This document shows, in pieces, positions 36,904 to 45,314 of a stretch of 64,000 nucleotides of DNA. The position numbers and the translations under genes are program-made. Each line of letters begins with the position of its first letter. Position 1 is the stretch's first letter. The notes beneath the pieces are model-generated. The model was given only the letters and a program-made list of their open reading frames with translations, was not told where the DNA came from and made no database searches. The stretch is from Salinicola aestuarinus (lineage in GTDB: Bacteria; Pseudomonadota; Gammaproteobacteria; Pseudomonadales; Halomonadaceae). Location of the stretch: assembly GCF_003206645.1 (NCBI RefSeq), contig NZ_PZJP01000005.1, forward strand, positions 712,340-776,339, in the 5' to 3' direction.

Positions 36904-37724
36904 AGTGAACGCTCCTTTGAGTCGGTGATCTCGCTCTTGCCGTTACCCAGCCAGGTGAGGATCAGTATGAAGGTGAACAGGGTGATCACGAGCGCGCTGG
37001 TGAAGTGGCCGCTTTCGCGCCGGACGTTGAATAGATAGATCTGAAGCGTCTCGAAGCGCGTGCCGACCAGCAGATTGGCGAACACGAACTCGCCGATGAG
37101 AAACGACAGTGACAGAAACACCGCGATACGAATCCCCAGGCGCAGATTGGGTAGCACCACGCGCAGGAACGCGACGAAGGGGCTGGCACCGAGCAGCTGT
37201 GCAGCTTCCATCAGCTCTGTCGCTTCGATGCCCCGCAGACTGTTGATCAGCGTTCGATAGACGAAGGGCAGGGCGATCGAGACGTAGGTGAAGATCAGAA
37301 TCCATGGCGTGCCCACCAGGGGCAGAGGTCCCCCCGCGTAAAGCTGAAGTAGCCCCACCGAGGTGACCACCGGCGGCACCGCGAAAGGCATCAGGACCAG
37401 GGTGTTCATCCCGCGCTCGAGCCAGGCAAAGCGGGTGTGCGCGAGAAAGGCCACCGGCAGAATCAGCACCAGTGACAGCAGCAGGGCACCCGCGACGACG
37501 ATCAGCGAACGGCCGAACGCCGCGAGAAATCGTGGTGTCTGCCAGAGCCGCTGAAGCCACTCGAGCGTCAGGCCATCCGGCAGTAGCGTCGCCCCCCAAC
37601 GGGTGGAGATGGCGTACAGCAGCGTCGCGGCCAGCGGTAGGGCCAGCGACGTGAAGATGGGTACCAGAACCCACCAGTGCAGCGGCAGGGCACGCGGGGC
37701 TTGGTTGTTAGCGCTTGCCGGCAT
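36900..37724 (-). CDS. ABC importer permease 2
   Basis: A 274-residue binding-protein-dependent permease with about six helices. The EAA-type cytoplasmic loop is seen as ELMEAAQLLGASPFVAFLRVVLPNL. It overlaps the first permease by 17 bp and the ATPase by 4 bp, so the subunits are translationally coupled. The class is the two-permease type used for AEP (PhnUV), iron and polyamines. Confidence 0.9.
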   Translation of the reverse strand: MPASANNQAPRALPLHWWVLVPIFTSLALPLAATLLYAISTRWGATLLPDGLTLEWLQRLWQTPRFLAAFGRSLIVVAGALLLSLVLILPVAFLAHTRFAWLERGMNTLVLMPFAVPPVVTSVGLLQLYAGGPLPLVGTPWILIFTYVSIALPFVYRTLINSLRGIEATELMEAAQLLGASPFVAFLRVVLPNLRLGIRIAVFLSLSFLIGEFVFANLLVGTRFETLQIYLFNVRRESGHFTSALVITLFTFILILTWLGNGKSEITDSKERSL

Positions 37725-38550
37725 GGGGCCTCCCGCGCATCAGGCGCTGCTGGATCAGGGTCATCAGTGTCAGCAGTGCCACGGTGATGAGCGATAGGGC
37801 GCTCGCGAGATCCGGTTGCAGGAAGAGATCCCCCGACACCAGGTTGGCGATACGGATTGTCAGCAGGTTGTAGTTGTTGCCGACCAGGGCGAAGACCGTG
37901 GCATAGGTGCCGATGGCATTGGCGAGCAGAATGGAAAGGGTGCCGACCAGACTGGGCCAAAGGGCGGGTAGGCCGATATGCCGCCAGTAGTCGAACCTGC
38001 CGGCACCCAGCAGACTCGCGGCCTCGCGCCACTCCCGGCGCAGCCCGGCGAAGGCGGGTAGCAACAGCAGAATGCCCAGCGGGACCTGAAACCAGGTGTA
38101 GATGATCATCAGTCCGGTGCGGGAGTAGAGGTTGAAGGTGTCGACCAGCCCAAGACGTTCGAGCGCCAGGGTGAGGGTGCCGTTGGCACCTAGCAGAATG
38201 ATGAAGGCAAATGCCAGCGGTACACCGGCGAAATTGCTCGTCATGTTGGTGAAGGCGATCAGCACGCGTCGCACCCGGCCGCCGGTGCGGGTGAGTCCGT
38301 AACAGGCAAACGCGGCGATAACAATGCCGAGGAGGCTCGAGACCAGGGCGATCTCCAGGCTTCTGAGGATTGCCTGGCGGTAGAACGCCGACGTCGCTAT
38401 CTCGCGAAAGTGATCGAGCCCCCAGCCACCATCGACGCGAAACGCGCCAAGCGCCACGTAACCGAGCGGGGCGAGTTGAAACGCCCCGAACACCAGAGCG
38501 AAGGGGAGTAGCCACCAGAGTGCGAGCGGCGGACGGAAACGTCGTCTCAC
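37708..38550 (-). CDS. ABC importer permease 1
   Basis: A 280-residue permease, roughly six helices. The EAA loop reads REAASLLGAGRFDYWRHIGLPALW. It starts with GTG 38550, which overlaps the stop of the hydrolase gene (GTGA). It pairs with permease 2 to form a heterodimeric channel. Confidence 0.9.
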   Translation of the reverse strand: MRRRFRPPLALWWLLPFALVFGAFQLAPLGYVALGAFRVDGGWGLDHFREIATSAFYRQAILRSLEIALVSSLLGIVIAAFACYGLTRTGGRVRRVLIAFTNMTSNFAGVPLAFAFIILLGANGTLTLALERLGLVDTFNLYSRTGLMIIYTWFQVPLGILLLLPAFAGLRREWREAASLLGAGRFDYWRHIGLPALWPSLVGTLSILLANAIGTYATVFALVGNNYNLLTIRIANLVSGDLFLQPDLASALSLITVALLTLMTLIQQRLMRGRPHAGKR

Positions 38551-39368
38551 GAGGCTCGCTCCGGGGCGAGCAGGGCGCTAGCCACGGCTTTATCGTGGGA
38601 CAGGCCCATCAATGTCGCCAGCGTGCCGCAGAGCTCGGTCTGTGACAGTCCGGTCACGCGCTGATTCGTGAACGCTCCGCCAAGGGTCCAGAGTGGCACC
38701 CGGCGCTCTTCGGCCAGCGTGCCCGAGTGGGAGCGATCGGCGTTCATGCCGTGGTCTGCGGTGACCAGAATCTGATAACCCTCAGCCATCCACAGCGGCA
38801 GATAGTCGGCCAGAGCGATGTCGGCCCGACGTGCGGCATTGCGATACGCCGGCGAGTCCGCCCCGTCGCGGTGGCCGACGTCGTCGATGTTCATGCTGTG
38901 AACCAACAGAAAGTCGGGCGCGTGGAGCTGCCTCAGCATCTCCGCATCGCTGAAGAGATGATCGTCGGGATAGTGGTCTCGCCAGTAGAACAGTCCGGCT
39001 TGAATCGCGGCGTCGGTGTCGTGGCGAAAGCGGTGTCGGGTGCGATCGAAGGGCGCTTCGACGTAGAGTTCGCTGACCCAGTGGTAGGCGGCGGCTGCGG
39101 TGCGCCGGCCTTGAGCCACCGCCAGATCGAAAAGGCTCGTTCCGGTGGAGCGGCGCACGACGTCGTTGTTGACGACGCCGGAGTCGACCGGGCGGTCGCC
39201 GGTGAGCAGGCACTCGTAAAGCGGGCGGGACATGGCCGGCAACTCACAGTCGAGAGCGTGGTAGGTCGCCCGGCCGGCCTCGCACAGCGCGTGCAGGTAA
39301 CCCATGGCGTGCTGACCCACGTCGTGATTTAGACCGTCGAGCACGACCAGGATGACGCGTTCGGACAT
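38547..39368 (-). CDS. Alkaline-phosphatase-superfamily phosphohydrolase
   Basis: A 273-residue cytosolic member of the nucleotide pyrophosphatase/phosphodiesterase branch. Metal-ligand motifs are VVLDGLNHD (Asp11), MNIDDVGHRDG and TADHGMNAD; the likely nucleophile is Ser in LPAMSRPLYE. There is no signal peptide, so it acts after uptake. Its place between the binding protein and permeases implies it hydrolyses the imported compound, perhaps a phosphodiester or phosphonate such as phosphonoacetate-like substrates. ATG 39368 follows AGGAG, which abuts a hairpin. The frame to 39515 overlaps the binding-protein gene and is spurious. Confidence 0.85.
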   Translation of the reverse strand: MSERVILVVLDGLNHDVGQHAMGYLHALCEAGRATYHALDCELPAMSRPLYECLLTGDRPVDSGVVNNDVVRRSTGTSLFDLAVAQGRRTAAAAYHWVSELYVEAPFDRTRHRFRHDTDAAIQAGLFYWRDHYPDDHLFSDAEMLRQLHAPDFLLVHSMNIDDVGHRDGADSPAYRNAARRADIALADYLPLWMAEGYQILVTADHGMNADRSHSGTLAEERRVPLWTLGGAFTNQRVTGLSQTELCGTLATLMGLSHDKAVASALLAPERAS

Positions 39369-39380
39369 GATAGTGACTCC

Positions 39381-39402
39381 TGCCGCCCCGGCCGGGGCGG
39401 CA
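39381..39402 (-). other. Intercistronic hairpin after the binding-protein gene
   Basis: Nine-bp arms TGCCGCCCC (39381-39389) and GGGGCGGCA (39394-39402) with a 4-nt GGCC loop. It has no T-run and lies between the binding-protein stop and the hydrolase gene, touching that gene's ribosome-binding site. Confidence 0.65.
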
Positions 39403-39448
39403 TCTAGCGAGAAACGAGAGACGAGAGATTTAGCGTGGGGCGCGTTGG

Positions 39449-40531
39449 CTAACGCTGGTGCATCAGCACTTCGGACTGCCATAGCTGCGGCAGGCGATGG
39501 GCGCTCGCTTCCCACGCCTGAAAATCCTCGATGGGGCGAGCATTGGCGTATTCGCTGTCCGGCAGCAGCTTGGCAGCGACGCTGTCGTCGAATGTCAGGT
39601 ACTCCGCGCGGATGGGGCGCGCATAGCCCTTGGCGAGGTTCGCCTGCCCCTCGTCGGAGAGAATGTACTCACGTGCCAGCTTGGCAGCGTTGGGGTGCTT
39701 GGCGTGCTTGTTGATGATCGTCGAGTAGCCAGAGACGACCGAGGCATCCGACGGGATGACCACCTCGAAACGGTCACGGTCGATCTGGTCGCGATAGTTC
39801 AGGGCGTTGAAGTCCCACAAGAGTCCCACTTCGATCTCTCCCTTCTCGAACGCCGCGATGTTGGGGTCGGCCAGTGAGAGACGTCCCTGCTCGGCGAGTT
39901 CACCGAAGAGCTCGAGCCCTGGCTGCAGATCACTCTCGTCTCCGCCCCGGGCGAAAGCCGCGGCCAGTACAGCGCTATTGTTCTGTGCGCCTTGGCCCAC
40001 CGGCCCGACCGCCACGTTGTAGTCGCCCTCGAGCAGGTCCGAGAAGGCGTGGGGACGCTCGTCCTCGGCGACGAGATCCGTGTTGATCATCATGGCGATG
40101 GTGCCGGTGTAAGCGAGCATCCAGTGCCCATCGTCATCTTTTGCCCAATCGGGGATTTGATCCCAGGTCGTAGGCTTGTAGGGCTGCGTGACGCCCTGTT
40201 GAACGGCGATCGGACCGAACGCGATGCCGACATCGCCGATATCCGCGCTGGCGTTCTCGCCCTCGGCCTTGAACTTGGCGATCTCCTCGGCCGAGCTCAT
40301 GTCGGTATCCCTGTGTTCGAGACCGTATTGCGCCTGCAGGTCCGCCCAGGTGTCTTTCCAGTTGGCCCAGCTATCGGGCATGCCGACGCTGTCGACCTGT
40401 CCCTCTTGTTGCGCGGCATCGATGAGCGACTGTGGAGCGGCGCTGTCGGCCGAGGCATGACCGGCAACGAGATAGAGGCCGAGTAGCGTGGCCGTGGAGA
40501 GCAAACAGAGAGGATGGCGAGGCGATTTCAC
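39449..40531 (-). CDS. ABC importer periplasmic solute-binding protein (AEP/Fe-type)
   Basis: A 360-residue extracellular solute-binding protein of the FbpA/PhnS group. A signal peptide (hydrophobic core about 9-24, ASA|DS near 29) precedes the binding domains; characteristic blocks are TGTIAMMINTDLV, WDFNALNY and SGYSTIINKHAKHPNAAKL. GTG 40531 is chosen because AGGAG is 8 nt upstream; the track-type frame start at 40549 is TTG without support. First gene of the operon, divergent from the GntR/UTRA regulator. Confidence 0.9.
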   Translation of the reverse strand: MKSPRHPLCLLSTATLLGLYLVAGHASADSAAPQSLIDAAQQEGQVDSVGMPDSWANWKDTWADLQAQYGLEHRDTDMSSAEEIAKFKAEGENASADIGDVGIAFGPIAVQQGVTQPYKPTTWDQIPDWAKDDDGHWMLAYTGTIAMMINTDLVAEDERPHAFSDLLEGDYNVAVGPVGQGAQNNSAVLAAAFARGGDESDLQPGLELFGELAEQGRLSLADPNIAAFEKGEIEVGLLWDFNALNYRDQIDRDRFEVVIPSDASVVSGYSTIINKHAKHPNAAKLAREYILSDEGQANLAKGYARPIRAEYLTFDDSVAAKLLPDSEYANARPIEDFQAWEASAHRLPQLWQSEVLMHQR

Positions 40532-40577
40532 GACGAGCGCTCCTGACAAGAGGATGACGTTGAGCTCGATAGCGAGC

Positions 40578-40589
40578 TGGTCTAGTCCA
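40578..40589 (+). promoter_or_regulatory. HutC/DasR-type operator TGGTCTAGTCCA
   Basis: Eleven of 12 positions match the palindrome TGGTCTAGACCA known for GntR/HutC regulators. An overlapping inverted half GGACC follows (to 40597). It lies 47 bp upstream of the binding-protein start and about 180 bp from the GntR gene, so it could control both. Confidence 0.65.
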
Positions 40590-40767
40590 GTGGACCGCCA
40601 ACGAGGCTATCGCCAACCTGTGACGCTCCCGTGTCAGCCAGATGGCGCGTCGATGACGGTCGCGCTGCCCTCGGCGCAAGGTCTTCGCGCCGGCAAGGGT
40701 GTCACGCGAGCGACACGCCCGACCGTTAGCGTTTCCGGATGTCTGATCGAGACCCGAGGAGGCCGGG

Positions 40768-41523
40768 ATGGTGTCGACGAGTGACTTCGAATCGACGGAG
40801 GCGGCCCCGCCGTCGCGGGTCGCCGGGCTACGGCAAGCCCTGATCGAGCGAATCGGAGAGCTGCGTGCCGGCGGCGTGTCGAAGCTTCCCGCGGAACGTG
40901 AGCTGATGCGCTCACTGGCGACCACACGAATCACCCTGCGGGCGACGCTGGGTCAGCTCGAGAACGAAGGTCTGATCTATCGTGAAAGTCGTCGTGGCTG
41001 GTTCGTTGCCCCACCCAGGCTGCGCTACGACCTGCTGGCAGGGATTCCCTTTCCCGAGATGGTGACGTCGCAGCAGCGGCGTGTTGCCACCGAGGTGCGC
41101 TCTGCCGCCAGGGTCGCGGCACCCGCCAATATCGCCGGTCGGCTTGGCCTTGCCAACGGGGCGCCGGTCATCCGTATCGTCAGGGTCCGCTCGGTGGATG
41201 GACGACGGGTGGTCTATGTCGAGCATCATCTGCGCCCCGACTGCTTTCCGGGCATTCTCGACTTCGATCTTGAAGCGCAGTCACTGACCGCACTCTATCG
41301 CCACGAATACGCCATCCGGATTGTCGAAGTAACGTTCGAACTTGGCTCCACCGTCTTCGGTGGGCCCGCAGGCGAAGCCCTGCGCGTCGCACCGGGCGCT
41401 CCCGCCCAGCGCATCACGCGGATCAATCGTGACCAGCACGGACGCGTCGTCGACTGCGACGACGAGTACTGGCGCCACGACGCCATCGAACTCAGGCTGC
41501 GGGCGGTGCCCGAGCCCCCGTGA
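40768..41523 (+). CDS. GntR family regulator with UTRA domain (HutC type)
   Basis: A 251-residue repressor-type protein with an N-terminal winged helix (about 25-85; LPAERELMRSLATTRITLRATLGQL) and a C-terminal UTRA effector domain (about 100-245). The start follows GAGGAGG. It is divergent from the transporter-hydrolase operon, which it probably controls through the site at 40578. PhnF-like (phosphonate) regulation is the leading guess because of the yjdM neighbour. The effector is unknown. Confidence 0.88.
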   Translation: MVSTSDFESTEAAPPSRVAGLRQALIERIGELRAGGVSKLPAERELMRSLATTRITLRATLGQLENEGLIYRESRRGWFVAPPRLRYDLLAGIPFPEMVTSQQRRVATEVRSAARVAAPANIAGRLGLANGAPVIRIVRVRSVDGRRVVYVEHHLRPDCFPGILDFDLEAQSLTALYRHEYAIRIVEVTFELGSTVFGGPAGEALRVAPGAPAQRITRINRDQHGRVVDCDDEYWRHDAIELRLRAVPEPP

Positions 41524-41605
41524 CGCCAACAGCGCCGAAATGTCACTGGGCCGTGAGTGCCGCGCCGGTTAGACTGCGCGGCTTTCCCCACGACAGGACG
41601 ATCGC

Positions 41606-41947
41606 ATGAGCCAGCTTCCTCCCTGCCCGCAGTGCGGCGGTGAATTCACCTATCAGGACATGAGCCTCTTCATCTGCCCGGAATGCGCCCACGAGTGGTC
41701 GTCCGAGGCGGCGGCTCCCGTCGAGGAAGAAGTCAATACCGTGACTGACGCCAATGGTACGCCCCTCGTCGACGGCGATAGCGTCACGGTGATCAAGGAC
41801 CTCAAGATCAAGGGGACGTCTCAGGTCGTGAAGGTCGGCACCAAGGTGAAGAGCATTCGACTGGTCGACGGTGATCACGACATCGACTGCAAGATCGAAG
41901 GCGTCGGCCCGATGAAACTCAAGTCCGAGTTCGTCAAGAAGGCCTGA
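41606..41947 (+). CDS. yjdM: YjdM/PhnA family zinc-ribbon protein
   Basis: A 113-residue protein: an N-terminal zinc ribbon with CPQC (8-11) and CPEC (25-28), followed by the conserved [27 protein letters not shown] C-terminal beta domain. It was named PhnA in E. coli from proximity to phosphonate genes but is not itself a proven phosphonatase. Its position beside a GntR/UTRA regulator and a phosphonate-type importer is suggestive. It overlaps the convergent GNAT gene by 14 bp. Confidence 0.93.
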   Translation: MSQLPPCPQCGGEFTYQDMSLFICPECAHEWSSEAAAPVEEEVNTVTDANGTPLVDGDSVTVIKDLKIKGTSQVVKVGTKVKSIRLVDGDHDIDCKIEGVGPMKLKSEFVKKA

Positions 41948-42413
41948 CTGACCGACCGACGGCCTGCGGCGCCGGGTGCCGCTTCCGGTGAAGATGCAGG
42001 ATCGGGAAGGGGCGACCCTGGCCGTCGGTCGCGGAGCGGCTGACGCACTCGAACCCCAGGTGGCGGTAGAATCCGACGGCGCGCGTATTCTGCTCGTTGA
42101 CGTCGACGCGCTCGATGCCGTGCGTGGCGATGGCGTGGCTCACCAGGGCGCGACCCACGCCCAGCCCCTGACAGCGAGGGGCAATGAACAGCATCTCGAG
42201 TTGATGGCCATCGACCCCGTAAAAGCCGGTCACGGTGCCTGCGTCGTCGAGGTGGACGACCAGTTCGAGCATCGGCAGATAGGCGCTGGCGATCAGGGGT
42301 TTCAGTACCGCGATCTCGTACGTTTCCAGGAACGCGTGCGATGAGCGCGTCGCGGCTTCCCAGATCTGGGTAAGCCGGTGGTAGTCCGATCGATCGGCGC
42401 GACGAAATGCCAT
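41934..42413 (-). CDS. GNAT acetyltransferase, YjaB-like
   Basis: A 159-residue stand-alone GNAT. The C-terminal half [16 protein letters not shown] followed by GRPFPILHL closely matches E. coli YjaB as I remember it, and the acetyl-CoA loop is [11 protein letters not shown]. Substrate unknown. The ATG is at 42413. It is convergent with yjdM, their ends overlapping. Confidence 0.85.
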   Translation of the reverse strand: MAFRRADRSDYHRLTQIWEAATRSSHAFLETYEIAVLKPLIASAYLPMLELVVHLDDAGTVTGFYGVDGHQLEMLFIAPRCQGLGVGRALVSHAIATHGIERVDVNEQNTRAVGFYRHLGFECVSRSATDGQGRPFPILHLHRKRHPAPQAVGRSVRPS

Positions 42414-42520
42414 GCGAAGCTCTGCAGTGAGGAAGGCCGGGGCGGGTCGTGGTCAAGAACGGGTGACAATCCGGCTCGTGTGTTTGTCAGGGTAACCGCA
42501 ACGACCAGGGAGACTGGGGC

Positions 42521-43006
42521 ATGTCGGCGTGGAGTTTATCGCGGTTGATGTCGGATTCCCCCCATGTCGAGACGCTCGCCGGTTTGACGTACGCCGAATG
42601 GGGGGCTCTCTATCCCCATGAGAGCCTGGCGCAGTGGACCGACGATCTACGTGCCAGCTGCGGCAGTGGCGGTGTCCCGTCGGTGTTTGTCGCCACCGCA
42701 CCCGGGCGAGACGGTGACGTGGTGGTGGGAACGGCCAGCCTGCTGGAGGCGGATCTGCCGGTGCGGCCAGCGTACTCGCCGTGGCTGGCCTCGGTGCTGG
42801 TGCTGCCCGCGTGGCGCGGACAGGGAATCGCGTCTGCGCTCGTCGAGCGCGTGTGGCAAGAGGCCGAGGCCTCAGCCGTCGCGCGATGCTACCTTTTCAC
42901 GCCGGATCGTCAGTCGCTTTACGCGAGGCTCGGCTGGCGCTGGACAGAGTCGCTGACGTACCGCGGTAACGCCATGACTGTCATGTGTCGCGAGAGGCGA
43001 CGCTGA
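42521..43006 (+). CDS. GNAT acetyltransferase
   Basis: A 161-residue GNAT with a clear acetyl-CoA binding strand-loop LASVLVLPAWRGQGIASALVE and a C-terminal SLYARLGWRWTESL. The N-terminal region HVETLAGLTYAEWGAL is seen in small GNATs that act on amines or antibiotics, but the acceptor is not predictable. CCAGGGAG precedes the ATG at 42521. Divergent from the YjaB-like gene. Confidence 0.85.
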   Translation: MSAWSLSRLMSDSPHVETLAGLTYAEWGALYPHESLAQWTDDLRASCGSGGVPSVFVATAPGRDGDVVVGTASLLEADLPVRPAYSPWLASVLVLPAWRGQGIASALVERVWQEAEASAVARCYLFTPDRQSLYARLGWRWTESLTYRGNAMTVMCRERRR

Positions 43007-43033
43007 CGTCGATGCGACGGCACCCGGAGAGGT

Positions 43034-43375
43034 TTAGCGCTCGTTACGCACCTCGTATTCTCCGTCGAGGACGCGCTGATCACCCGCTGAATGAGGCGTA
43101 TCGGCGCTACCGCCGGCGTAGGTGGCCTGAGAGGCGCGGACCTGCTCGGCATGCTTTTTCATGCGGTGACGCAGGAACGGCAGCATCGCCCAGCCCACCA
43201 CCAGAAAGAAGAGTCCCAGCACGGTGCCGATGATCAGTACGGCGCCGAACAGCAGCCAGGTCAGGACCAGGCGCAGCCCGCCGGAGCCGCGATTGGGGCG
43301 GGTCTGGTTGACTCGCTCTCGCCAGCGCTCGGCGGCGTGCCAGGCGGCGTTGTCGGTGCGACGATGTTGGGTCAT
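43034..43375 (-). CDS. Hypothetical small membrane protein
   Basis: A 113-residue protein with a basic N-terminus, a hydrophobic hairpin (about 35-68), a basic stretch after it and a hydrophilic C-terminus. GGGGAG precedes ATG 43375. I do not recognise a family. It is convergent with the GNAT gene and precedes no operon partner; its frame is otherwise well supported by start site and codon pattern. Confidence 0.6.
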   Translation of the reverse strand: MTQHRRTDNAAWHAAERWRERVNQTRPNRGSGGLRLVLTWLLFGAVLIIGTVLGLFFLVVGWAMLPFLRHRMKKHAEQVRASQATYAGGSADTPHSAGDQRVLDGEYEVRNER

Positions 43376-43480
43376 TGCGGTTCTCCCCGTAGCGTGGGCG
43401 CGGTCGGTGCCATGGCTTCCAGCTTAGCCCTCGTGGCGCCCGACTGTCGCGTGCCGAGTGGGTGACGAGTGGGTGACGAG

Positions 43481-43942
43481 TTAGTGGGACGCGAGCGCAT
43501 CGCGAGGCAGATCGACATCAAGGTCGCCGCCGCTGGCGTCGTAGCCCTCGATCTCGATGTGCCCATCGCTGTCGACCTCCAGCTCATCAATGCTTTCGAG
43601 TCCGCGGCGGCGTGCGGTATCGAGTGCCACCGTCAGTTCATCGCCGGTCAGGCTCCAGTCCGGTAGCGTCGATTGTCGCTGACGCTCGCGCATCAGGGCG
43701 CCGTCCTCGAGCGCCAGGCTTGCATCGAGTGCCCAGCCGTTCTCCCGCCAGCCTTCGATCTCGAGTTCGCCGTCGTCGGCGTCCGTTTCCAGTTTTTCGT
43801 AGCGGCTGAAGCCGTACTGAGACGACTGACTGAGCAGCGCCGCCAGGTCACCTTGGGAGAGTGTGGCGTCGTTGGCCATGGCGCCGGCACTCAGACCGCT
43901 GCCCAGGGCGACCGCGGGAAGCATCCAGAGACGATATTTCAT
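43481..43942 (-). CDS. Secreted PepSY-like protein with internal duplication
   Basis: A 153-residue periplasmic protein. The signal peptide (MKYRLWMLPAVALGSGLSAG, cleavage AMA|ND near 23) is followed by two related units of about 32 residues at 44-75 and 114-145. Each has a Gly-[FL]-x-[RS] start, a Glu-Leu-[EV]-[TD] strand and an [IE]-E-[GI]-E-G-[WY] strand, resembling PepSY-type YcxL/YpeB modules. It is divergent from the second PepSY gene and the two-component system, so it is probably in the same regulon. ATG 43942 starts the signal peptide. Confidence 0.72.
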   Translation of the reverse strand: MKYRLWMLPAVALGSGLSAGAMANDATLSQGDLAALLSQSSQYGFSRYEKLETDADDGELEIEGWRENGWALDASLALEDGALMRERQRQSTLPDWSLTGDELTVALDTARRRGLESIDELEVDSDGHIEIEGYDASGGDLDVDLPRDALASH

Positions 43943-44064
43943 GCGTTGACTCCTGGCCGATGAACTCAAGCCTCGCCGACAATCATTCCGCGCTCTGCGG
44001 GTTGTTCGGCGAGCCGTCGCATTCGTTATACGCGCGACGACCTTGCCAATAACTGACAGTGCGC

Positions 44065-44082
44065 TTCATCTTGGGTTCATCT
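44065..44082 (+). promoter_or_regulatory. OmpR-type direct repeat TTCATCT-N4-TTCATCT
   Basis: TTCATCT at 44065-44071 and 44076-44082, period 11 bp, the spacing used by OmpR/PhoB-family response regulators. It lies in the 214-bp gap between the two divergent PepSY-like genes, just upstream of the two-component system. Confidence 0.6.
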
Positions 44083-44156
44083 CGGCACCCACGGATGGCC
44101 TCAATGATCTCGAGCTGTTCATTGGCGGTTAATCCCGATTGCGCCAGACTCGCGGC

Positions 44157-44540
44157 ATGAAATGTTCCCTTCGCCTCTCCTCCCTTGTGGCCGGCGTCTG
44201 TCTGGCAGTTGCCGCGGCCTGTGGTCCGCCGACGGTGGCGCGCGCCGATGGTACGCACTGGCGGGATCTGCACCAGCAGGTCGAGGCCGGCCATCTCGTG
44301 GGGCTCAATGAGATCATGGACTGGCTTGAGGCCCGCTATCAGGGGCAGATCCTCGAGGTCGAACTGGAACAGAATGACGACAACGGCAGCCTCAAATACG
44401 AGGTTGAGATGATCGGGCCGCAGGGGCAGGTGGTGGCGTTCGAATTCGACGCCCGAAGCGGCAAGCTGCTGAGCGTCGAGGGCGTGAACATCGAAGCGAT
44501 GCGGAAACCGTCGGTCGGCGACACGCCCCGTCGCCCCTAG
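44157..44540 (+). CDS. PepSY domain protein, two-component-system partner
   Basis: A 127-residue exported protein with a PepSY module (YQGQILEVELEQND.. strand region and the terminal ARSGKLLSVEG strand, typical of PepSY). A signal peptide (about 1-30, ARA|DG) is predicted; Cys28 in AVAAAC is a weak lipobox. PepSY proteins often accompany an OmpR-type regulator and histidine kinase, as here, and may modulate the sensor. The annotated ATG is 44157; the upstream TTG 44139 is less likely. Confidence 0.82.
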   Translation: MKCSLRLSSLVAGVCLAVAAACGPPTVARADGTHWRDLHQQVEAGHLVGLNEIMDWLEARYQGQILEVELEQNDDNGSLKYEVEMIGPQGQVVAFEFDARSGKLLSVEGVNIEAMRKPSVGDTPRRP

Positions 44541-44642
44541 CCGTCGGAACCCGTCGCCGCAACCCGGGGCCGGCCGTTCGCGCCGGTCTATCACTGCCCA
44601 AGCCCAAGACGGCGCCGAGCGGTAGACAAGAGGAAGAGGTCG

Positions 44643-45314
44643 ATGAAGATCCTGCTGATCGAAGATGACACGGCGCTGGCCCAGGCGCTGATGGAAGCCT
44701 TGAAAGAAGCGGGGCTGCTCGTCGAGACGACGGGCACCGGTAGTGAGGCGGACTTTCTGGTGCGAACCGAGCGCTACGATGCCGTGATACTCGATCTGGG
44801 CCTGCCCGATGGCGATGGCACGCGCTGGCTTTCGCAGTGGCGCGAGGACGATATCGACCTGCCGGTGCTGGTGCTCACGGCGCGTGAACGCTGGTCAGAC
44901 AAGGCGGCGGGCTTCTCCGCCGGTGCCGATGACTACGTGGTCAAACCCTTCGAGACGGCTGAGGTGCTGTTCCGTCTGCGGGCGCTGGTTCGCCGCAGCC
45001 ACGGCCACGCGCACCCGGTGATCCGCGTGGGCGAGCTCACCCTCGACACCCACGCCGGCAGTGTCACCCTTGCCGGCCGGCCGATCACGCTGACGGCGCA
45101 GGAGTCGCGGCTGCTCTCGTACCTCATGCACGCCTCCCCGCGCATCGTCGGTCGCGCCGAGCTTGCCGAGCACGTCTACAACCGGGACCACGAGCCGGAC
45201 TCCAATGTCATCGACGTCCAGATCAGTCGGCTGCGGCGAAAATTCGGGCGTGCTCGTATCGAGACCTTGCGCGGGCTCGGCTACCGGCTGGTGGATCTCG
45301 AGGCGCAGGCTTGA
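44643..45314 (+). CDS. OmpR family response regulator
   Basis: A 223-residue regulator with receiver (1-115) and winged-helix (125-220) domains. The acidic pocket is Asp8-Asp9, phospho-acceptor Asp51, Thr79 and Lys101 in DDYVVKPF. The DNA-binding domain has the usual QESRLLSYLMHA and SNVIDVQISRLRRKF blocks. It overlaps the histidine kinase start (TTGA). Closest to the QseB/TctD/PmrA-type regulators. The candidate site at 44065 matches its class. Confidence 0.93.
   Translation: MKILLIEDDTALAQALMEALKEAGLLVETTGTGSEADFLVRTERYDAVILDLGLPDGDGTRWLSQWREDDIDLPVLVLTARERWSDKAAGFSAGADDYVVKPFETAEVLFRLRALVRRSHGHAHPVIRVGELTLDTHAGSVTLAGRPITLTAQESRLLSYLMHASPRIVGRAELAEHVYNRDHEPDSNVIDVQISRLRRKFGRARIETLRGLGYRLVDLEAQA

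Noticed and set aside
39369..39515. 49-codon N-terminal extension of the hydrolase
   Set aside because: It would overlap the end of the binding-protein gene and span the GC hairpin; the AGGAG-preceded ATG 39368 starts the fold.
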